In this document: one piece after another, positions 44,368 through 53,113 of the stretch
Position numbering within the stretch: the stretch's first letter is position 1
How the letters are laid out: the number at the start of each line of letters is the position of its first letter
NCBI GenBank assembly: GCA_035633115.1
Contig: DASQFN010000111.1
Location: forward strand, 62,001-126,000
Source: Gemmatimonadaceae bacterium
GTDB taxonomy: Bacteria > Gemmatimonadota > Gemmatimonadetes > Gemmatimonadales > Gemmatimonadaceae
DNA: 64,000 nucleotides
Direction of reading: 5' to 3'
The notes under the pieces: model-generated
What the model saw: the letters and a program-made list of their open reading frames with translations, nothing else
What the model was told of the DNA's origin: nothing
Databases searched by the model: none
Made by a program: the position numbers and the translations under genes

Positions 44368-45903
44368 TCACTGAGTAACTCCAGCGGGAGAGCGTGCGAG
44401 AAGTTGACTCAGGGCGGAGCGAACGCCGTGTTGCAGCATCTTCGAAAGATGGATTGTGACGGCTTCGTTGAATCCAGGCAATCTGCGCAAATCATGACCC
44501 CAGAATGACTGTTCGTCACAAACTCGATCGACAAATTGCGCGATTCCGTCGCTGGCGGAAGCATCAGTCGCTCCCCAGAGATCCCGAATCCGCTGCGCGC
44601 CGTCATCAGCGGGAATCGCTTGTCGTGGTGACTGCCCGCCCTTCCCGTCATCTCCCCGCTGATAAAGCAGGAACGAAGCGAACCCGAATGACGTCAGCTC
44701 CGGAGGGCGTCCTTCGCGTCTCACGTAGTCGAGGATAGTCGGCACGACGCGTGCGCGCATCTTCGCTGTCGCCTGGAGCATGATGTCGATCAGCGCGTGC
44801 CGGATGTAGGGATTCGAGAAGCGATCGAGCACTTCCGCCGCAAACTCGCTTGCGCCGGAGGCTCCGCAGGCTGGTACGAGCTCATCGAACATCGTGCGCC
44901 GCAGAAACTCACCTATGTCGTCGTCCGTGACCGCCTCGAGCACGGTTGTCACGCCGCATTGCAGCGCCAGCGGAGCAAGAAGGGAGTGAGAGCCGTTGAG
45001 AAGCCGCACCTTTCGCAAACGATAAGGCTCGATGTCGTCAGCGATGACGACACCGGGGTCAGCAACCGCGAAGCCAAGCCGATCGCGCGCATCGCGGGGC
45101 GCTTCGATCGCAAAAAGCCGGTACGGCTCACATGCGGTGAGAAGCTCGTCGCGGTAACCGAGCATTTCCTCGAGCTCTGCGATACGCTCAAGGGCGGGCC
45201 TGCCAGGCACGATTCGATCGACAAGTGTGTTGCAGAACACAACTGCGCTGTCGAGCCACTCGAGAAAGTCGTTCCCCAGTGCCCATCGATCGGCGAGCGC
45301 AAAGACGATCTCACGCAGACGATCACCATTCTTCTCGATGAGCTCGCAGGGAATTACGGTGATCGCTCCGGCGGGGCCATACTCGGTAGCCCGCGCCCGT
45401 TCGAAGAGAAACATCGTGAGCTTCCCGGGAAATGACCGAGGAGGCGAGGCCGGGCGCTCATCTTCATCCAGTACAATCCCGACCTCGGTGGTATTCGAGA
45501 AAACGAGCTCGATGTTCGGGTCGCGAGCGAGGGCCCTCACTTCGTTCCAGTCGGCGCTCGCGCTCAAGGCGCGGCTCAGGGAGCTGATGATCCGGAATTC
45601 CCGATGCGCACGTCCGTGTTCCAGTCCCTCTACTGCAAGAGTGTAGAGTCCATCCTGCTCGTTTACGATCTCATCGCGGCCGCTCCCGGTGGACCCGATT
45701 GCGACTACCTTCCCGGAAAACGCACCAGAGCGATTCGCCGCATCGAGGAAGTACTCGATGAATCCGCGCAGAAACGCGCCGGTTCCGAATTGAGCTGCGC
45801 GCTCGGGAAGGGTCAGCAGATTCTCAGCAGGAGGCTCGATCACCTCTGACCGAAACTCCAGCGCGCTCAACGTTGATTGGCTGAGACGTCGGCGGTCGGC
45901 CAC
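44368..45903 (-). CDS. uxaB: Tagaturonate reductase (UxaB type)
   Basis: 511 residues, mannitol-dehydrogenase family. It reduces D-tagaturonate to D-altronate with NADH. RAAQFGTGAFLRGFIEYFLD is the N-terminal dinucleotide block, FSNTTEVGIVLDED and EKNGDRLREIVFALADRW belong to UxaB, and VRLLNGSHSLLAPLAL supplies the Lys/Asn/His substrate set. It starts at GTG 45903, overlapping the uxaA stop (TAGTG); the longer frame to 46074 runs through uxaA and is rejected. It is the only mannitol-dehydrogenase-type reductase in the window, so it may also have to serve fructuronate. Confidence 0.88.
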   Translation of the reverse strand: MADRRRLSQSTLSALEFRSEVIEPPAENLLTLPERAAQFGTGAFLRGFIEYFLDAANRSGAFSGKVVAIGSTGSGRDEIVNEQDGLYTLAVEGLEHGRAHREFRIISSLSRALSASADWNEVRALARDPNIELVFSNTTEVGIVLDEDERPASPPRSFPGKLTMFLFERARATEYGPAGAITVIPCELIEKNGDRLREIVFALADRWALGNDFLEWLDSAVVFCNTLVDRIVPGRPALERIAELEEMLGYRDELLTACEPYRLFAIEAPRDARDRLGFAVADPGVVIADDIEPYRLRKVRLLNGSHSLLAPLALQCGVTTVLEAVTDDDIGEFLRRTMFDELVPACGASGASEFAAEVLDRFSNPYIRHALIDIMLQATAKMRARVVPTILDYVRREGRPPELTSFGFASFLLYQRGDDGKGGQSPRQAIPADDGAQRIRDLWGATDASASDGIAQFVDRVCDEQSFWGHDLRRLPGFNEAVTIHLSKMLQHGVRSALSQLLARSPAGVTQ

Positions 45904-47441
45904 TACAGCGTGACCCCTTCCTTCCAGATGGCAATCTCGCGGTAGCCCTGCTCCTCGTTGCGGGCCAGCTTCTTTCCCGAGGCCACGTCGAGGATCAGCT
46001 GAAGCAGCTCGTCGGCCAGCTCGTCCTGGGAGCGTGATCCATCGAGCAGCGGGCCGGCGTCGAAGTCTATCCAATGCGGCTTTCTCGCCGCGATGTCGCT
46101 ATTCGAGGAAATCTTGATCGTCGGCACCGGGAATCCGAGCGGCGTTCCGCGGCCCGTCGTGAAGAGCAGCACGGTTGCTCCGCTGACTGTCATCGCGGTG
46201 GAGGATACGCCATCGTTTCCCGGCGACTCGAGCAGCGAAAGACCGCCTGTCGTTGCCGCGTCGCCGTATCGCAGCACTCGCTCTACCGTTGCGCGCCCGC
46301 CTTTTTGAATTGCGCCGAGCGATTTCTCCTCGAGAGTGGTGAGCCCGCCGGCCTTGTTACCGGGCGAGGGGTTCTCATAAATGGGCTGGTCGTGACGCGT
46401 GAAGTAGTCCTTGAAGTCGTTGATCATGCCGACTGTGTCTGCAAACACCGACTCGTTGGCAGCCCGGTCGAGCAGCACCTGCTCGGCGCCGAACATTTCC
46501 GGTACCTCAGTGAGGATGACGCCGCCGCCCATTGCCGTGATTCGATCGGCGATCCGGCCAACGAGCGGATTGGCACTGATGCCGCTGAATCCATCTGAGC
46601 CACCGCACTTGTGTCCGAGAATCAGATCCGACGCCGGACATTCGTCGCGCTTGTCGTCCGCCATCCGCGCAACAAGCTCGCCGATGCCCGAGCCTCCCTC
46701 GGCGATCTCGTCCATCACGTCCTGCGTGTTGAACACTCTGAGCCGGGACCTGTCGATGTCGCCGGCAACCTGGAGAAGAGAGTCAACCTGATTGTTCTCG
46801 CAGCCCAGCCCGAGCAGCAACACGCCACCCGCATTCGGGTGACGCATGAGACCGCCGAGCACGCGCTGCGTGTTGCGCAGATCGTCGCCCAACTGGCTGC
46901 AGCCGTACGGATGCGAGAACGCGTGGACGCCGTCCACCTGCTTTCCATATCGATCGGCAGCCATTCGCGCGATGCGCTCGGCGGCGTGGTTCACGCAGCC
47001 GACTGTGTTCAATACCCAGATCTCATTCCGCGTCCCGACGCGACCGTTCGCTCGGCGATAGCCGAGGAATGTCGGTGGGTCACGATATTCGTCGTCCGCG
47101 CGGGGCGAGGGGTGATAGGCGTACTCCATCGTCCCCGACAACCGTGTCGCGAGGTTGTGCGAGTGAATCCATTCACCTGCGGTTATGTTGCTGGTCGCGC
47201 TTCCAATTGGAAACCCGTATTTGGTGACGACGTCACCAGTGGCAATCGGTACGAGCGCAACCTTGTGTCCAGCTGGAACCGGCACTTTCGCCGTGAGAGT
47301 GACACCATCCACAGTAAGGTGTTCACCGGCTTCGATGGGGGTCACAGCGACAGCAACGTTGTCGTCAGGATGAATGCGCACAACTCGAGTGCGCACGGCA
47401 ACCGGCGTTGAACGCGGAGGCCGTTCGACGCCAACGGTCAT
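45903..47441 (-). CDS. uxaA: Altronate dehydratase
   Basis: 512 residues. It dehydrates D-altronate to KDG. The N-terminal SAF domain (RIHPDDNVAVAVTPIEAGEH) is followed by the large UxaA core with RANGRVGTRNEIWVLNTVGCV, AFSHPYGCSQLGDD, GLGCENNQ and ILGHKCGGSDGFSG, whose cysteines probably bind iron. The length is normal. ATG start overlaps the uxaC stop (ATGA). Confidence 0.94.
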   Translation of the reverse strand: MTVGVERPPRSTPVAVRTRVVRIHPDDNVAVAVTPIEAGEHLTVDGVTLTAKVPVPAGHKVALVPIATGDVVTKYGFPIGSATSNITAGEWIHSHNLATRLSGTMEYAYHPSPRADDEYRDPPTFLGYRRANGRVGTRNEIWVLNTVGCVNHAAERIARMAADRYGKQVDGVHAFSHPYGCSQLGDDLRNTQRVLGGLMRHPNAGGVLLLGLGCENNQVDSLLQVAGDIDRSRLRVFNTQDVMDEIAEGGSGIGELVARMADDKRDECPASDLILGHKCGGSDGFSGISANPLVGRIADRITAMGGGVILTEVPEMFGAEQVLLDRAANESVFADTVGMINDFKDYFTRHDQPIYENPSPGNKAGGLTTLEEKSLGAIQKGGRATVERVLRYGDAATTGGLSLLESPGNDGVSSTAMTVSGATVLLFTTGRGTPLGFPVPTIKISSNSDIAARKPHWIDFDAGPLLDGSRSQDELADELLQLILDVASGKKLARNEEQGYREIAIWKEGVTL

Positions 47442-48949
47442 GCGGCCGACTCCGCGCCCGGGCCGGACTGTCGCGCCTCCGGTGCTCGCTCGATTACGGT
47501 GTCGAGCTTGTACGCCTCACGCGCGAGATCGTAAGCCAGCGCCCGCCCCATCTCGCGCGCATCTGACATATCGATAACGTGGCGTGCGACGAGACCGGCA
47601 AGCCAGTTCGCGTCGACGCGCCGAGAGAGATCGTGTCGGGCGGGAATCGAGCAGAACGCGCGGGTATCATCGTTGAATCCAACGGTATTGTAGATGCCCG
47701 CCGTTTCCGTGATCGATTCCCGATAGCGGATCATTCCCTGGATGGAATCATGGAACCACCAGGGCGGTCCGATGCGAAGCGCCGGATAGTGACCGGCGAG
47801 CGGAGCGAGCTCGCGCGCATACGTCGATTCGTCGAGCGTGAAAACAACGAGCGTGAGTCGCGGATCGTTTCCGTAAGCGTTGAGTAATGCGGCGAGGTTG
47901 CGCGTGTACTCCGTAGAGACGGGAATGTCCGCACCCTTGTCTGGACCGAAACGATCGCTGAACGATTTGTTGTGATCGCGCAGCGCCCCGGGGTGAAGCT
48001 GCATTACCATCCCATCGTCGACGGACATGCGCGCCGACTCAACGAGCATGTGGGCCTCGAACCGGAGCTGGTCGGCGGGCGAGGCCGTACCCCGTAAGGC
48101 GCTATCGAACAACTTCTCGGCCTCAGCGTCCGAAAGTTTCTCGGTGTATGGGTCGAGCACGCCGTGATCGGTTGCGGTTGCGCCGGCCGAGCGGAAGAAC
48201 GCGCGCCTTTCTTCGAGTGCGCTCACAAAGCTCGAGTACGCAGTCACGTCGAATCCAACGGCTTTTCCCAGCGCGGCGATTTCATCTGCCCATTTCGGCG
48301 ACGCAAGGCGGAAAAGTGCATCGGGCCGAAACGTCGGGATGACGTTGCCGTCCCAGCCGGAGTTACGAATCGCAAGGTGATCGTCGAGCGAATCAGTTGC
48401 TGCATCGGTGGTCGCGAGAACTTCGATCCCGAACCGGTCGAAAAGCGTTCGCGGCAGAAACTCCGGCGATCGAAGCTTCCCCAGGATCTGATCGTAGATC
48501 TCGCCGGCAGTGCCACCGTCCAGCTTCACGCGAACTTCGAACAAGTCGTAAAGCTCATGATCGAGCCACGCGCCTGTTGGGGTTCCGCGGAAGAGGTACC
48601 AGTGGTCCGCGAACGTCTGCCAGACCTCGCGCGGGTCTGCATCCGCGCGAGATCCATCGCTTCGGGGAATGCCGAGGCGATCGAGCGAAACGCCGCGGGA
48701 GTAGAGCATGCGGAAGATGTAATGATCGGGAACGATCAGGAGCGCCGTCGGCTCCGGGAACGGGCGGTTCCCGGCGAGGACGACAGCGTCCACATGACCG
48801 TGCGGACACAGGAGCGGCAGTCCTCGCGTGTCGTCGTAGATCGCGCGCGCCACTCGCCTCGTCGCTGGATCGGGATCAAAAAACCGATCCTCCTCGAGCT
48901 GAAGCGGCTGGGGCAGCGATTTCGTGGTGCTCGACGATCTTGATCTCAC
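47438..48949 (-). CDS. uxaC: Uronate isomerase
   Basis: About 503 residues. It isomerises D-glucuronate to fructuronate and D-galacturonate to tagaturonate. The N-terminal metal site reads CPHGHVDAVVLA, followed by FPEPTALLIVPDHYIFRMLYSRG; later VFTLDESTYARELAPLAGHYPALRIGPPWWFHDS and the arginine-rich RYRESITETAGIYNTVGFNDD are typical of UxaC. It is the first gene of the island's transcript. I take GTG 48949 as the start; the frame is open to an ATG at 49006, which lies in the divergent promoter region. Confidence 0.9.
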   Translation of the reverse strand: MRSRSSSTTKSLPQPLQLEEDRFFDPDPATRRVARAIYDDTRGLPLLCPHGHVDAVVLAGNRPFPEPTALLIVPDHYIFRMLYSRGVSLDRLGIPRSDGSRADADPREVWQTFADHWYLFRGTPTGAWLDHELYDLFEVRVKLDGGTAGEIYDQILGKLRSPEFLPRTLFDRFGIEVLATTDAATDSLDDHLAIRNSGWDGNVIPTFRPDALFRLASPKWADEIAALGKAVGFDVTAYSSFVSALEERRAFFRSAGATATDHGVLDPYTEKLSDAEAEKLFDSALRGTASPADQLRFEAHMLVESARMSVDDGMVMQLHPGALRDHNKSFSDRFGPDKGADIPVSTEYTRNLAALLNAYGNDPRLTLVVFTLDESTYARELAPLAGHYPALRIGPPWWFHDSIQGMIRYRESITETAGIYNTVGFNDDTRAFCSIPARHDLSRRVDANWLAGLVARHVIDMSDAREMGRALAYDLAREAYKLDTVIERAPEARQSGPGAESAA

Positions 48950-49008
48950 GGCGTGTCCGAAGGACGCGGGATTATTGAGGGTACACCAACAAGTATATTC
49001 AATCAACT

Positions 49009-49491
49009 ATGCGTCGATCCCATTTGATGATCCGGGCTGCCTTAGCGGTGTCGATTCTTGCTTGTCTGTCGCTGCCGGTCAGCGGATGCACCAACTTGCT
49101 CAGCCCACTCGATCTTCGGAAGCTCGATCAGGCGGAGTCGCGGTGGGAGTCAAAGCACATCCAGAACTACACCTTCGAGATGCGAACAGGCTGCTTCTGC
49201 CCGTCGGAGGTTAACGAGTGGGCCGTGGTGGAAGTGCGAAATGGCGAGATCGTATCGGCACGATCGCTGACAGGAACGCCGCTTACGGGATTTGGCCTGT
49301 CATCGCGAAAGACCGTGGAGCAACTTTTCGACGCCGCGCGACCGCCGTACGCGGATTGGGTTGGAGAAGTCGAATTCGATTTCGATGCCGAGCTCGGCTA
49401 TCCGCTGCGCGTAAATCTCACAAGCAAGCCGAACATTGCGGACGCCGGAGCGGTGTACGAGGCTCGTAATCTCAAGCCGATTTCCCCGTAA
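49009..49491 (+). CDS. DUF6174-like lipoprotein
   Basis: 160 residues with a lipoprotein signal (ALAVSILACLSLPVSGC). After it comes the pattern RWESKHIQNYTFEMRTGCFC, then EVRNGEIVSA and EVEFDFDAELGYPLRV, as in DUF6174 proteins, whose function is unknown. It is divergent from the island and is the first of a run of small secreted proteins on the plus strand. Confidence 0.72.
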   Translation: MRRSHLMIRAALAVSILACLSLPVSGCTNLLSPLDLRKLDQAESRWESKHIQNYTFEMRTGCFCPSEVNEWAVVEVRNGEIVSARSLTGTPLTGFGLSSRKTVEQLFDAARPPYADWVGEVEFDFDAELGYPLRVNLTSKPNIADAGAVYEARNLKPISP

Positions 49492-49503
49492 AGCATCGTC
49501 CTC

Positions 49504-50076
49504 GTGACGCGATTCTGTGTTCTGGCGCTTGTGAGTGTGCTTCTGCTCGCGGGCGCGCGCTGCCGATCAGGTGGCGGAAGTACCGAGGTAGTCGCGCCAC
49601 CCACACCCGCAGCAGCGCGGCGGATTGCATCGCTTCCTGAGAATCCCTGCGAGCTTCTTACGCGAGGCGAGGTATCCGTCGCAACGGGTTTGCGAGTGAG
49701 GCGCGCCCGGCGCGTGCCGGACATTGACGAGATCGTTGCCGCGGGCAGAGAGGGGCGTGCTGCTCACACCAGCACTATCTGCAGCTACGACACCGGCGGC
49801 GAGCTCGTCGCCATCACGATCATCGTGCCGCCGTTATCGGATCGAAACGCAGCTGCATACCGCTCGGCGCGGGAAGCATACTTCCGTGACTTTCCGGGTT
49901 CGGCAAAACCTGTGACGGGAATTGGTGAAGACGCGTGGCTTGCTGGAGGAACCACGCTTCACGTTCTCGCCGGACCGAACGCGCACTTCACAGTCGCGAC
50001 GCGAATGGCGCAGCCAAACTCGCCGGACGTTGTAGCCAAGGTTGCGCGCGCGGTGGTCGAGCGCCTCTCTCGCTAG
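49504..50076 (+). CDS. Secreted DUF3558-like protein, copy A
   Basis: 190 residues, GTG start, with an export signal (FCVLALVSVLLLAGARC) and a Gly/Ser linker. The folded part, ENPCELLTRGEVSVATGLRV followed by TSTICSYD and VAITIIVPP, is the C...Y pattern of DUF3558-like domains, with unknown function. It is roughly 70% identical to the protein at 53114-53689. The SGNH hydrolase gene follows 15 bases later, and the same order occurs in the second copy. Confidence 0.65.
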   Translation: MTRFCVLALVSVLLLAGARCRSGGGSTEVVAPPTPAAARRIASLPENPCELLTRGEVSVATGLRVRRARRVPDIDEIVAAGREGRAAHTSTICSYDTGGELVAITIIVPPLSDRNAAAYRSAREAYFRDFPGSAKPVTGIGEDAWLAGGTTLHVLAGPNAHFTVATRMAQPNSPDVVAKVARAVVERLSR

Positions 50077-50091
50077 TCCGAAACGTTGCCA

Positions 50092-50856
50092 ATGATTCGC
50101 CTCCTCGCGACTTGTGTTTTCCTGGTCATCGCAGCGAGACACGCCGGTGCGCAGACGCCTGCGACGCGTCCGCGTCAGCCAGACTCGACGCGGATCAAAG
50201 CGCAGCGCGCGGCGGAAGACGAGCGCCTGCGGAATGACTGGGCTTACCTGGAGAAGTTCGGGTCCGTGAACGCACGGCTTCCTGCTCCTGCGGCCGGGGA
50301 AGACCGCGTCATCTTCATGGGCAACTCGATTTTCGAAGTCTGGGCGCGGTCTTTCGGCTCCATGTTTTCCGGGAAGCCCTATATCAATCGTGGCATAGGC
50401 GGTCAGACAACGCCGCAGATGCTCGTGCGCTTTCGTCAGGATGTCATTGCGCTAAAGCCGAAAGTCGTAGTGATCCTGGCCGGGACAAACGACATTGCCG
50501 GCAACACAGGCCCGTCTACGCTCGAGATGATCGAGAACAACATCGCTTCGATGTCGGAGCTTGCGAAGGCAAACGGGATCCGGGTCGTGCTCGCGTCAGT
50601 GCTTCCCGTCTACGTGTATCCGTGGCGGCCGAGCGTGCGACAGCCGGCGCAGAAAGTCGTTGCACTGAACTCGTGGATTCGGGACTATGCGCGAAGAAAC
50701 GGACACGTGTATCTCGATTATCACTCCGCAATGGCCGACCAGAGGCAGGGAATGAGAGGCGACCTGTCAGGCGATGGAGTGCACCCGAATGAGGCCGGTT
50801 ACAAAATCCTGGCGCCGCTGACGCTTGCGGCGATTCAGGAAGCCTTGCGAGAATAG
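50092..50856 (+). CDS. Secreted SGNH/GDSL hydrolase, copy A
   Basis: 254 residues with a signal peptide (LLATCVFLVIAARHAGAQ). SGNH blocks: VIFMGNSIFEVW (Ser), RGIGGQTTPQM (Gly), LAGTNDIAGNTG (Asn) and SGDGVHPNEAGY (Asp and His). It probably removes acetyl or other ester groups from carbohydrate in the periplasm; being next to the polyuronide island, deacetylation of pectin or alginate is possible. ATG at 50092 is preferred over TTG 50086. A paralogue is at 54717 and a damaged third copy at 10.7 kb. Confidence 0.87.
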   Translation: MIRLLATCVFLVIAARHAGAQTPATRPRQPDSTRIKAQRAAEDERLRNDWAYLEKFGSVNARLPAPAAGEDRVIFMGNSIFEVWARSFGSMFSGKPYINRGIGGQTTPQMLVRFRQDVIALKPKVVVILAGTNDIAGNTGPSTLEMIENNIASMSELAKANGIRVVLASVLPVYVYPWRPSVRQPAQKVVALNSWIRDYARRNGHVYLDYHSAMADQRQGMRGDLSGDGVHPNEAGYKILAPLTLAAIQEALRE

Positions 50857-50893
50857 ATCGCGACGCTTCCCGCGAAATCCTAACTCGACGTGT

Positions 50894-51343
50894 TTACGGC
50901 GGTGGCAGCGGACCAGTCACCGTCACTGTCGACTCGCTGATCGCCTGGCCGGTCAATCGCGTATAAATCCCCTCGCGCTCGCCGCGTCTCACGGATTCGG
51001 TGAACGTAGTACCATCAGGATTGCGCCATCGATAAGTGATGGCGCAGCTCCAGCTCGTCGGCGTGTACCGGGCGAGCCGGTCGGCCGTTACGGTAACCGT
51101 CACAGTTACGTTTCCGGCGTAGGCACCGCCGGCAACGGGCACAGACGTAATGCCCGTTCCGGGGACATTGAGATTGATCGGGGTCGGCAGGCCAGGTGCG
51201 TCGTGAACAACCTCGCACGCCACCGAGGCCGTGGTGATGTGAGTCATGTTCTCGATGCGCACCGGAACCTGAAACACGAAATCGGGTGCACTTGCCGGCG
51301 CGTGCATCGCACCGATCCCAACCGCTATCAAGGTGATCAGCAT
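50894..51343 (-). CDS. Small secreted protein, unknown function
   Basis: 149 residues with a short signal-like start (MLITLIAVGIGAMHAPASA). The rest is beta-rich with many Thr/Val (VTVTVTVTADRLARYTPTSW) and two cysteines that could form a disulfide (VACEVVHD, WSCAITYRW). I do not recognise a family. GGGAGGGAATAAGCA precedes the ATG, and the 5' neighbour on the same strand ends 3 bases before, so the two look co-transcribed. Confidence 0.6.
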   Translation of the reverse strand: MLITLIAVGIGAMHAPASAPDFVFQVPVRIENMTHITTASVACEVVHDAPGLPTPINLNVPGTGITSVPVAGGAYAGNVTVTVTVTADRLARYTPTSWSCAITYRWRNPDGTTFTESVRRGEREGIYTRLTGQAISESTVTVTGPLPPP

Positions 51344-51346
51344 TGC

Positions 51347-52074
51347 TTATTCCCTCCCAATGAGAATCAGGGTCGGTGTGGTTATTCTTGCGCCTGTTGC
51401 ACCAGCTGCGGCTGCGCCTGCTGCGCCGCCGACGAGAACAATTCCCGGTGTTCGCACAGTTGCTCCGGCGGTCGCCGCGCCAACCGTCGGCGTGCCCGTC
51501 GTGCCTCCGACAAGAATCAGTGCCGGCGTGGTGAGTGATGCGGCAGGCGGCGCCGCAGGTGGTGCGGGTGCAGGTGCCGGGGCTGGAGCAGGTGGAGGCG
51601 GTGGAGGCGGTGGAGGCGGTGGCGCCGGAGCCGGTGTTGCTGCGGGAGCGGGAGCTGGGCTTGGCCTGACCGGCGGCCTCGGGTCGCGGCGATCAGGGGC
51701 GGGGGACTGTCACGCGAATTATCGGCGGGGAGGAGCTCCTTCACACCAATCGCATTTGCGGTCACAGTGAAAACGACGCCGACTCCATCGTTCGTGTACG
51801 GCGCTGAAATCGTCTGCACGCCGCCGGACTTGAGACTGACGTCTGTCAAGTAGAAAGGCTTATCTCCTTTCACGGCGACAGTGACGCGGACCTTCATGTC
51901 GGGTGCGATCACCTTCGCGTCGCTGGGATCCTTGCGTCCCACCCGGGCCTGAACGACGCCTTTCGAGAAGGTGGGAACAGAAACCCCGATGTCTACTGTC
52001 GTCTGCGCGGTCTGGGCAGATGCTGTCGCGGCAGCGCCCAACGAGACTAGCAGGGGGAAGAACGGTGCGCGCAC
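51347..52074 (-). pseudogene. Secreted Pro/Ala-rich protein with one frameshift
   Basis: The N-terminal part (signal peptide LVSLGAAATASAQ, then VDIGVSVPTFSKGVVQARVG to GVKELLPADNSRDS) lies in one frame. From base 51705 on, the meaningful frame is one base off: a Pro/Ala linker (APAPPPPPPPPPPP) followed by three similar units LTTPALILVGG, VRTPGIVLVGG and ITTPTLILIGR, ending at TAA 51347-51349. One extra C in the run of five at 51701-51705 would restore a single ~241-residue frame. Without it the protein ends in a low-complexity Arg/His/Leu tail at 51517. Function unknown, probably surface associated. Confidence 0.6.
51591..51626. repeat. 9-bp tandem repeats coding for Pro-rich linker
   Basis: Three exact units GGTGGAGGC and one variant GGTGGCGCC in a row. 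On the minus strand they encode the proline run of the frameshifted surface protein. The tract is prone to change length. Confidence 0.7.
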
Positions 52075-52147
52075 AGGTACCTCCTAGCCACTCAATTCAT
52101 CCTTACGATACTGCGACACTGGGACTGATGCAACCGTAGCGCAGGCC

Positions 52148-52493
52148 TCAGCCGAATGCCTCCGCCAAACGTCCCAGTATCTGCAACAAATCCGGGTTTT
52201 CTTCCAGCACAGGCAGCACCGGGTCAGCACCCATTCGTTCCATCCGCTCGATAGCGGTCTTGATCGTAAAGGCGCGCGGGTCGAGTGAATCATCTACCTC
52301 GTCCCACGTGAGCGGCATCGATACCGACGCGCCTGGTAACGGTCGCACGCTGAACGGCGCAACGATGAGCTGGCCGTGCCGATTCTGGAGATAATCGAGA
52401 TAAACCTTGTCGCCGCGCTTTGTCACGTGACGCGTGATTGTCGCGATATCATTCAGCCCGCGAAGAACAAGACGCGCGAGTAGTTCGCCGAGT
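52148..52493 (-). pseudogene. Truncated copy of the 3' end of ligD
   Basis: The minus strand encodes ELLARLVLRGLNDIATITRH followed by VTKRGDKVYLDYLQNRHGQL and the rest of the polymerase domain to the stop. It is about 85% identical to the last ~115 residues of the intact LigD at 57589-60177. The copy has no frameshift, but it begins abruptly at about 52493, where it meets the truncated glutamate dehydrogenase copy head-to-head. Without catalytic aspartates or a start it cannot function. Confidence 0.85.
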
Positions 52494-53091
52494 GGCGCAT
52501 CGGAAGGAGACCGGGTCGATCCTCGGTTTTCCCGGGGCGCGCGACATTACGACAAGCTCGGAGGCGCTCGAGGTGGATTGCGACATTCTCGTTCCGGCAG
52601 CGCTGGAAAACCAGATCACTGCCGAGAACGTCGATCGAATCCGTGCGAAGATAATCGTCGAGGGAGCGAACGGGCCGATCACGGCCGATGCGAGCGAGCG
52701 GCTGCTCTCGCGCGGGACGCTCATCGTCCCCGACATCTATACAAACGCCGGTGGAGTGACGGTCTCCTACTTCGAGTGGGTGAAGAATCTGTCTCACATG
52801 CGCTTCGGCCGGATGGAGAAGCGATTCACGGAGAGGACCAACGAGTGGATGCTGGAGGGCATCGAGCATCTCACCGGGCTGCATTTCCCGGCCGACGATC
52901 GCGACCGCGCGACGGCGACCGTGAATGAGGAAGAGCTCGTGAACTCCGGTCTCGAAGAAACCATGGTAGCCGCCTACGCCGAGCTACGGGCGATTCAGAA
53001 GGATCGGGGGGTGGATTTGCGGACGGCGGCTTTCATCAATGCGATTGGAAAGGTTGCGCTCGCTTATCAGGAGCGCGGGATTTTCCCATGA
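52494..53091 (+). pseudogene. Truncated copy of the 3' end of the glutamate dehydrogenase gene
   Basis: Encodes the last ~198 residues of the GDH at 15495-16907, from [13 protein letters not shown] to YQERGIFP. Reading frame and stop are intact, but the substrate domain, catalytic Lys and nucleotide motif are missing. Base differences to the intact gene are frequent in the first half (about 8%) and few in the second, and nearly all are silent; only about four or five residues differ (for example RTNERMLEG to RTNEWMLEG). The downstream flank differs from that of the intact gene. Confidence 0.88.
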
Positions 53092-53113
53092 TTCGTGCGT
53101 TGGACGCCCCGTC

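Noticed and set aside
48950-49008. A clear bidirectional promoter between uxaC and the DUF6174 gene
   Set aside because: The region is AT-rich and probably regulatory, but no -35/-10 pair with acceptable spacing could be chosen with confidence.
51591-51626. Short regular repeats considered as a CRISPR
   Set aside because: Units of 9 bp without spacers that encode a proline run; no cas genes nearby.
51695-51710. Programmed -1 frameshift in the Pro-rich protein gene
   Set aside because: The run T-CCCCC-G does not form a usable X-XXY-YYZ slippery site, and no stimulatory hairpin was apparent; a one-base deletion is simpler.
51333-51770. Plus-strand Gly/Ala-rich frame resembling a PE-PGRS or collagen-like protein
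   Set aside because: It is the antisense of the Pro/Ala stalk of the minus-strand gene, whose repeats (TPALILVGG and relatives) make sense as protein.
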